DNA of 10,202 bases. Origin: JBFWNZ01 sp050250795 (GTDB lineage Bacteria; Pseudomonadota; Alphaproteobacteria; UBA8366). The stretch covers positions 1-10,202 of the forward strand of contig JBFWNZ010000120.1 of the NCBI GenBank assembly GCA_050250795.1, given 5' to 3'. The translations under genes were made by a program, and so were the position numbers. Below are positions 5,748-10,202 of the stretch, one piece after another. The notes beneath the pieces were generated by a model, which was given only the letters and a program-made list of their open reading frames with translations, did no database searches and was not told the DNA's origin. Every line of letters starts with the position of its first letter. The stretch's first letter is position 1.

Positions 5748-8284
5748 TGCGCGGGGTGTGGCGCGACCTGCCGCTGGCGGCGCGGATCGCCCGGCGCGAA
5801 CTGCGCGGCGGCATCACGGGTTTCCGCATCTTTCTGGCCTGCCTGACCCTGGGCGTCGCGGCGGTTGCTGGCGTCGGATCGATGACGGCCGCGGTGACGG
5901 CCGGGCTTCAGGCGGATGCGCGGAAGATCCTGGGCGGCGACGCCGATCTGCGGCTGGTCCACCAGCCGGCCAGCGCGGAACAGGTGGACTGGCTGCGCGG
6001 CAATGCGGCGCGCGTGGCCGAGATCGTCGGCATGCGGGCGATGGCCCGGCGCACCGACGGGACCGGGCAGGCGCTGGTCGAGCTCAAGGCGGTGGACGGG
6101 GCCTATCCCCTCTATCCCGGTTTCGCGCTCGAAGGCGGGATGCCGCTTGCCGACGCGCTGGCGCAGCGCGACGGGATGTGGGGCGCGGCGGTCGAGCCGC
6201 GGCTGATCGAGAAGCTGGGGATTGCCATCGGCGATACCGTGCGCATCGGCGCGGGCCAGTTCGTCGTGCGGGCCGCCATCGCCGCCGAGCCGGACCGGAC
6301 GACCGGCGCCTTCACCGTCGGGCCGCGGCTGATGCTGTCGCTGGACGGGTTGCGGTCCACCGGGCTCGTTCAGCCGGGCAGCCTGATCCAGTACCATTAC
6401 CGGATCGCGCTGGCACCGGATGCGGACCTTGTGCGATGGCGCCAGGCGCTGGAGGCGCGCTTTCCCGATGCCGGCTGGCGGATCAGCGACATCCGGCGCG
6501 CCGCGCCGGGCATCGAGCGCTTCGTCGACCGGGTGAACCTGTTCCTGACCTTGATCGGGCTGACGGCGCTTGTGGTCGGCGGGGTCGGGGTCGGCAATGC
6601 GGTGCGTGGCTTCCTGACCGCGCGGGCGGACACCATCGCGACGCTGAAATGCCTGGGCGCGCCAGGACATTTGGTCTTTCAGATCTATCTGCTCCAGATC
6701 CTTGTTCTAGGCCTGCTCGGCATCCTGCTCGGCCTCGTTCTGGGGGCGGGCGTGCCGCTGGCCGGCGCGCCGCTGTTCGCCGCGCATCTGCCGGTGGCCG
6801 CACGGTTCGGCATCTATCCGCTGCCGTTGCTGCTGGCGGCGCTGTTCGGGCTGCTGACGGTGCTCGCCTTCTCGCTCTGGCCGCTGGGGCAGGCGCGCGA
6901 CGTGCCGGCCGGGGCGCTGTTCCGCAGCCTGCTGCAACCGGTCGAGCGTCTGCCGGCCCGGCCTTATCTCGTGGCGACCGGGGTGGCGGCGGCGCTGCTG
7001 GCCGGCGTCGCGGTGGCGACGGCGGACCGGCCCGGCATGGCGGCGGCCTTCGTCGCCGGGGCTGCGGGTACCCTGCTGCTGTTCCTGGGCGCAGCCCGGC
7101 TGGCAATGCGCGCGGCGCGGGCGATGCCGCGGCTGCGCCGCGTCTCGATGCGCCTTGCGCTTGCCAACCTGCACCGGCCGGGCGCGCCGACCGCCGGGGT
7201 GGTGCTGTCGCTCGGGCTGGGGCTGACCGTTCTGGTCGCGGTTGCGCTGGTGCAGGGCAACCTCGCGCGGCAGGTCGGCGAAACGATGCCGCATGACGCA
7301 CCGAGCTATTATTTCGTCGATGTGCAGGACGACCAGATCGACGCGTTCCAAGCGCTGCTGGGCGAATTTCCGGGTGTGCGGTCGAGCGTGCATGTGCCGA
7401 TGCTGCGCGGTCGGATCGTGGCGATGAAGGACGTGCCGGTGGGCCGGATCGAGGCGCCGGCGGATTATGCCTGGGTGCTGCGCGGCGACCGGGGCATCAC
7501 CTGGGCCGCGACGCCGCCCGCGGGCAGCAAGATCGTCGCCGGCGAATGGTGGGCGGCTGACCATGCCGGGCCGCCGCAGGTTTCCTTCGATGCCGCCGCT
7601 GCGGCGGCCTTCGGTCTCAGCCTGGGCGACACGGTCACGGTCAACCTGCTGGGACGGGAGATCCAGGCGACCATTACCAGCCTGCGCGAGATCGACTGGG
7701 ATTCGCTGGCGATCAACTTCCTGATGGTATTCTCGCCCGACGCCTTCGCCGGCGCGCCAGCGATGCAGCTGGCCACCGCGCATGTGGCGCCCGAGGCCGA
7801 GGCGCAGCTGGAACGCGCCGTGGTGGACCGCTTCCCGAACGTCACGGCGATCCGGGTGCGCGAGGTGCTGGAGAATGTCGCCGCCATCGTCGCCGATCTC
7901 GGCATCGCGGTGAGGGCGATCGCGACCGTGGCCATCGTTGCCGGCACGCTGGTACTCGCAGGCGCGATCGCCGCGACGCATCGCCGCCGTGTCGGCGAGG
8001 CGGTGATCCTCAAGGTTCTGGGCGCCACGCGGCGCGATGTCCTGGCGGCCTATGCCCTTGAATTCACTATGCTTGGCCTTCTGACGGCGATCATTGCGGG
8101 GGCCGTGGGGACGGCCGCAGGCTGGGCCGTGGTGCGCCATGTGATGCAGGCGCAATGGACCTTTCTGCCGCAGACGGTGGCCGCCACGGCGGCGTTATGT
8201 GCGGCGATCACGCTGGCGGCCGGTCTTCTCGGCACCTGGCGTGCGCTCGGCCAGCGCCCGGCGGCCTTGCTGCGCAACGAGTAA
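5744..8284 (+). CDS. ybbP: ABC transporter permease, YbbP/FtsX family
   Basis: An 846-residue inner-membrane protein, close to the usual 800-850 of the family. I count ten membrane segments, at about 25-47, 265-287, 312-337, 356-380, 408-426, 432-452, 483-505, 722-745, 770-798 and 810-832. Two large periplasmic domains (about 50-260 and 508-718) separate them. The protein is an internal duplication: both halves carry an FtsX domain with matching coupling segments, ATLKCLGAPGHLVFQIY (299-315) and AVILKVLGATRRDVLAAY (753-770). The Arg- and Thr-rich turn after the first helix and the MacB-like periplasmic domain agree with the YbbP/LolC mechanotransmission group. Two ATG codons (5744 and 5747) can serve; the first overlaps the ybbA stop. 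Known partners are YbbA and, functionally, the lysophospholipase TesA encoded divergently. Confidence 0.95.
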   Translation: MMRGVWRDLPLAARIARRELRGGITGFRIFLACLTLGVAAVAGVGSMTAAVTAGLQADARKILGGDADLRLVHQPASAEQVDWLRGNAARVAEIVGMRAMARRTDGTGQALVELKAVDGAYPLYPGFALEGGMPLADALAQRDGMWGAAVEPRLIEKLGIAIGDTVRIGAGQFVVRAAIAAEPDRTTGAFTVGPRLMLSLDGLRSTGLVQPGSLIQYHYRIALAPDADLVRWRQALEARFPDAGWRISDIRRAAPGIERFVDRVNLFLTLIGLTALVVGGVGVGNAVRGFLTARADTIATLKCLGAPGHLVFQIYLLQILVLGLLGILLGLVLGAGVPLAGAPLFAAHLPVAARFGIYPLPLLLAALFGLLTVLAFSLWPLGQARDVPAGALFRSLLQPVERLPARPYLVATGVAAALLAGVAVATADRPGMAAAFVAGAAGTLLLFLGAARLAMRAARAMPRLRRVSMRLALANLHRPGAPTAGVVLSLGLGLTVLVAVALVQGNLARQVGETMPHDAPSYYFVDVQDDQIDAFQALLGEFPGVRSSVHVPMLRGRIVAMKDVPVGRIEAPADYAWVLRGDRGITWAATPPAGSKIVAGEWWAADHAGPPQVSFDAAAAAAFGLSLGDTVTVNLLGREIQATITSLREIDWDSLAINFLMVFSPDAFAGAPAMQLATAHVAPEAEAQLERAVVDRFPNVTAIRVREVLENVAAIVADLGIAVRAIATVAIVAGTLVLAGAIAATHRRRVGEAVILKVLGATRRDVLAAYALEFTMLGLLTAIIAGAVGTAAGWAVVRHVMQAQWTFLPQTVAATAALCAAITLAAGLLGTWRALGQRPAALLRNE

Positions 8285-8311
8285 CGCCCTTGTGATCCGG
8301 TGGGTTCGGCC

Positions 8312-8341
8312 TTGAATTGTGCGCGATCCCGCCAATATCTT
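8312..8341 (+). promoter_or_regulatory. Candidate sigma-70-type promoter of the BI-1 gene
   Basis: TTGAAT (8312-8317) and TATCTT (8336-8341), each 4 of 6 to the consensus, are 18 bases apart in the 97-base gap after ybbP. Transcription would start near 8348. The -10 element lies in the small inverted repeat GCCAA-TATC-TTGGC (8331-8344). No intrinsic terminator for ybbAP is visible in this gap. Confidence 0.42.
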
Positions 8342-8381
8342 GGCCTGATCGAATTCAGCCTTTCCGGGGGAAGGAAGGACT

Positions 8382-9107
8382 ATGGCTCTTAATCCACAAG
8401 GCTACGCTCGCACGGTCGGCCGTGCCGCATCGGCGGAGATCGATGCCGGCCTGCGCAGCTACATGCTTCGCGTCTATAACACCATGGCGCTCGGCGTTGC
8501 CCTCACCGGCATCGTCGCGCTGGCCGTTGCCGCCAATCCGGCGTTCATGCAGGCCGTCGCGCTGGGGCCGATGAAGTGGGTGCTGTTCATTGCCCTGCTC
8601 GGCCTCGGCTGGTTCGGCCCCAAGGTCATCATGACCGGCAGCACGGGCGCCGCTCATGCGGTCTACTGGGTCTATGCCGCGGTGTGGGGCGCTCTTCTGT
8701 CGCCCATCGTGATCGCCTATGCCGGGGCCGATATCGCCCGCGCATTCTTCATCACGGCGGCGGCCTTCGCCGGCACCAGCCTCTACGGCTACACGACCAA
8801 GCGCGACCTGTCGGCGATGGGCCGGTTCCTGGTGATGGCGTCCATCGGCCTGCTGATCGCGGTGCTGGTGAATGCCTTCCTGATCGAAAGCACCAGCCTG
8901 GACTTCTTTCTGTCGGTCGCCATCGTGCTGGTCTTTGCCGGCATGACCGCCTGGGAGACCCAGTCGATCAAGGAGATGTACCTGTCGCATGCGGGCGATG
9001 CCGACACGGTGTCGCGGATGGCGATCTTCGGGGCGATGATGCTCTACGGCTCGTTCATCACGATGTTCATCTGGATTCTGAACATCGTCGGAATGTCGCG
9101 CGAATAG
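8382..9107 (+). CDS. Bax inhibitor-1/YccA-family membrane protein
   Basis: A 241-residue inner-membrane protein with seven probable helices at about 34-52, 66-84, 92-112, 118-136, 148-168, 174-191 and 211-236. Family marks are the GTSLYGYTTKRDLSAMGRFL stretch (131-150) between helices 4 and 5 and GMTAWETQSIKEMY (187-200) after helix 6. Homologues include E. coli YccA, which modulates the FtsH protease, and B. subtilis YetJ, a pH-sensitive calcium leak channel. The two aspartates of the YetJ pH sensor appear replaced here: Glu192 stands in the usual Y-D-T-Q position and Ser224 (LYGSF) in the LYLD position, although some proteobacterial relatives may share this. The start at 8382 follows a strong AAGGAAGGA sequence. 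It is a single-gene unit with its own promoter and terminator. Confidence 0.94.
   Translation: MALNPQGYARTVGRAASAEIDAGLRSYMLRVYNTMALGVALTGIVALAVAANPAFMQAVALGPMKWVLFIALLGLGWFGPKVIMTGSTGAAHAVYWVYAAVWGALLSPIVIAYAGADIARAFFITAAAFAGTSLYGYTTKRDLSAMGRFLVMASIGLLIAVLVNAFLIESTSLDFFLSVAIVLVFAGMTAWETQSIKEMYLSHAGDADTVSRMAIFGAMMLYGSFITMFIWILNIVGMSRE
9060..9088. repeat. Perfect 10-base inverted repeat at the end of the BI-1 gene
   Basis: ACGATGTTCA (9060-9069) and TGAACATCGT (9079-9088) are exact reverse complements around a 9-base spacer, within the codons for the last membrane helix and 16 bases before the stop codon. It could form a stable RNA hairpin or serve as a dyad protein-binding site. No T-run follows it. 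Confidence 0.7.
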
Positions 9108-9132
9108 CCGGCCTTTCAGGGCCGTCCTGCAT

Positions 9133-9166
9133 CCGCCCGGACCGCTCGGTCCGGGCGGTTTCGTTT
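9133..9166 (+). terminator. Intrinsic terminator after the BI-1 gene
   Basis: A perfect 11-bp GC-rich stem, CCGCCCGGACC (9133-9143) and GGTCCGGGCGG (9148-9158), with a GCTC tetraloop, is followed by TTTCGTTT. It lies 25 bases after the BI-1 stop. A smaller hairpin (CGGCC 9109-9113 with GGCCG 9120-9124) lies between stop and terminator. It should insulate the regulator gene downstream. Confidence 0.88.
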
Positions 9167-9203
9167 CGGGGGCAGCGTGCTGTCCCTCCTCGCCGCCCCT
9201 GTC

Positions 9204-9219
9204 TGTGACGGACATCACT
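9204..9219. promoter_or_regulatory. CRP/FNR-family-like binding site
   Basis: TGTGA-CGGACA-TCACT matches the CRP consensus TGTGA-N6-TCACA at 9 of 10 defined positions. It stands 98 bases before the LuxO-like start, in the regulator leader after the terminator. A weak pair TTTACC (9219-9224) and TAACCT (9241-9246), 16 bases apart, would put a transcript start near 9253 and the centre of the palindrome at -41.5, the classic class II activator position. The promoter pair itself is poor. Confidence 0.4.
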
Positions 9220-9240
9220 TTACCGCGAAGCATCGGCGTC

Positions 9241-9260
9241 TAACCTGCCGTCGCAGGGTA
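9241..9260. repeat. Imperfect inverted repeat in the leader of the LuxO-like gene
   Basis: TAACCTGC (9241-9248) and GCAGGGTA (9253-9260) are reverse complements with one mismatch around CGTC. It lies 56 bases before the regulator start and overlaps the weak -10 candidate, so it could be an operator, possibly autoregulatory, or a leader hairpin. Confidence 0.4.
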
Positions 9261-9316
9261 GGATAAGGTTAACGCCGCGCGATCTCTGGGGCGGTGAAGG
9301 GGAGGGGCAATCGGGC

Positions 9317-10202
9317 ATGGCTGCCGATCCGGTCGTTCTGCTGGTGGAAGATACCCAGTCGCTGACGCGACTCTATAGCCAGTATCTTGCCGACCAGCCG
9401 ATCGACCTGGTTTCCGTCGCCACGGGCAAGGCCGCACTGGCGGCCATCGACCGGCGGCTCCCGGCCGTGGTGCTGCTCGATCTGAATCTGCCGGACATGA
9501 ACGGCATGGAGGTGCTGCGCCATGTCCAGGCCGGCAAGCTGCCGATCCTGGTGGTGGTCATCACCGCGCATGGGTCGGTCAATGTCGCGGTCGAGGCGAT
9601 GCAGGCCGGCGCCTACGATTTCATCGTCAAGCCATTCAGCGCCGAGCGGTTCCTGGTCACGCTGCGCAACGCACTGGATCGCCAGCGCCTGCTGCGGCTG
9701 GTCGATAATCTCAAGGACAGCGCGCGCGAAGGCCATCACGGATTCATCGGCGGCAGCCTGCCCATGCAGGCGGTCTACCGGATCATCGACGCCGCCGCGG
9801 CGTCGCGGGCCACCGTGTTCATCACCGGGGAGTCGGGAACCGGCAAGGAGGTCTGCGCCGAAGCGATCCATCGCCAGAGCCCGCGCCATGACGGTCCCTT
9901 CGTCGCCATCAATTGCGGGGCGATCCCGCGCGATCTGATGGAGTCGGAGATTTTCGGCCATGTGAAGGGCGCGTTCACCGGCGCGGTCGCCGATCGCGAC
10001 GGCGCCGCGACGCGCGCGGATGGCGGCACCCTGTTCCTCGACGAGGTCTGCGAGATGGACCCGGCGCTGCAGACCAAGATGCTGCGCATCCTGCAGACGG
10101 GATGTTTCGAGAAGGTCGGCGGAGGGGTGACTCATCGGGTGGATATCCGCATCGTCTGCGCCACCAACCGGAACCCGCTGGACGAGGTGCGCAGCGGGCG
10201 GT
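9317..10202 (+). CDS. LuxO-like sigma-54-dependent response regulator, 3' part missing (window edge)
   Basis: The first 295 residues are present and the frame runs off the window. A receiver domain (about 5-118) has the acidic pocket Glu11-Asp12, phospho-acceptor Asp55 in LLDLNLPDMNG, Thr83 and Lys105. The AAA+ sigma-54 activator domain begins near 142 with GFIGGSLPMQAVYR; Walker A is GESGTGKE (171-178), the sigma-54 contact loop GAFTGA (218-223) is intact, and Walker B is GGTLFLDE (236-243). The receiver start (VEDTxSLxxLY), the joint and the core (TGKEVCAEAIH, ESEIFGHVKGAFTGA, LQTKMLRILQTG, VCATNR) closely follow what I recall of Vibrio LuxO, the regulator that drives quorum-sensing small-RNA genes. 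A DNA-binding C-terminus is expected beyond the edge. The ATG at 9317 is about 11 bases after a GAGGGG sequence. Its kinase or phosphotransfer partner is not in the window. Confidence 0.92.
   Translation, partial: MAADPVVLLVEDTQSLTRLYSQYLADQPIDLVSVATGKAALAAIDRRLPAVVLLDLNLPDMNGMEVLRHVQAGKLPILVVVITAHGSVNVAVEAMQAGAYDFIVKPFSAERFLVTLRNALDRQRLLRLVDNLKDSAREGHHGFIGGSLPMQAVYRIIDAAAASRATVFITGESGTGKEVCAEAIHRQSPRHDGPFVAINCGAIPRDLMESEIFGHVKGAFTGAVADRDGAATRADGGTLFLDEVCEMDPALQTKMLRILQTGCFEKVGGGVTHRVDIRIVCATNRNPLDEVRSGR

Noticed and set aside
5486..8155. Long minus-strand open frames (394 and 482 codons) opposite ybbA and ybbP
   Set aside because: Their products are Arg/Gln/His/Pro-rich with no family features, while the plus strand encodes complete ABC transporter proteins.
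8284..8381. Intrinsic terminator for ybbAP in the gap before the BI-1 gene
   Set aside because: The only hairpin, GCCAA-TATC-TTGGC, is short, AT-containing and has no T-run.
9108..9316. A Qrr-like small RNA gene or sigma-54 promoter next to the LuxO-like gene
   Set aside because: No TGGCAC-N5-TTGC type element was seen on either strand, and the only terminator hairpin is explained as the end of the BI-1 transcript.
1..10202. CRISPR array, tRNA or rRNA genes, insertion sequence or prophage
   Set aside because: No spaced direct repeats, cloverleaf, transposase, integrase or phage-like proteins were recognised on either strand.

Overview
This is about 10.2 kb of GC-rich, gene-dense bacterial chromosome. 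The base composition, the short or overlapping gene junctions and the protein types suggest an alphaproteobacterium, possibly of Rhodospirillales type; that placement is inferred, as no rRNA or other marker gene is present. The first 12 bases are identical to the 3' end of an Illumina adapter, and the open protein reading frame loses its family pattern exactly there, so the left edge is almost certainly a contig end with untrimmed adapter.

Layout. (1) 13-1120, minus strand: a tight operon of pterin-4a-carbinolamine dehydratase (phhB) and two consecutive exported Sel1-repeat proteins, the second cut by the contig end. (2) 1191-1583, plus strand: a small zincin-like metallopeptidase, divergent from phhB and convergent with the next gene, the two stop codons being one base apart. 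(3) 1585-2576, minus strand: a small exported protein of unknown function followed by a uracil-DNA-glycosylase-superfamily protein, overlapping by 4 bases and served by a recognisable promoter. (4) 2657-4999, minus strand: a GDSL arylesterase/lysophospholipase (tesA), a FIST-domain sensory protein and the RNA 2',3'-cyclic phosphodiesterase thpR, again with overlapping or very short junctions. (5) 5022-8284, plus strand, divergent from tesA: ybbA and ybbP, the ATPase and permease of a YbbAP/LolCDE-type ABC complex. The divergent tesA/ybbAP arrangement is the same as in E. coli. (6) 8382-9107, plus strand: a seven-helix Bax-inhibitor-1/YccA-family membrane protein with its own promoter and a strong intrinsic terminator. 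(7) 9317 to the right edge, plus strand: the first 295 residues of a sigma-54-dependent response regulator that closely resembles Vibrio LuxO, preceded by a leader containing a CRP/FNR-like palindrome and a second inverted repeat.

Most of the window is ordinary housekeeping and envelope-maintenance DNA: lipid/lysophospholipid handling (tesA, ybbAP), envelope or stress proteins (Sel1, BI-1), nucleic-acid repair or processing (UDG-like, thpR) and signalling (FIST, LuxO-like). I see no phage, insertion sequence, CRISPR, tRNA or rRNA, and no convincing undescribed multi-gene system. The points most worth following are the LuxO-like regulator with its structured upstream region, a perfect 10-bp inverted repeat at the end of the BI-1 gene, replaced acidic residues in the BI-1 protein, the UDG-like protein with a variant active-site motif, and a possibly leaderless metallopeptidase mRNA. 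The longest stretch without a gene is about 209 bases (9108-9316).
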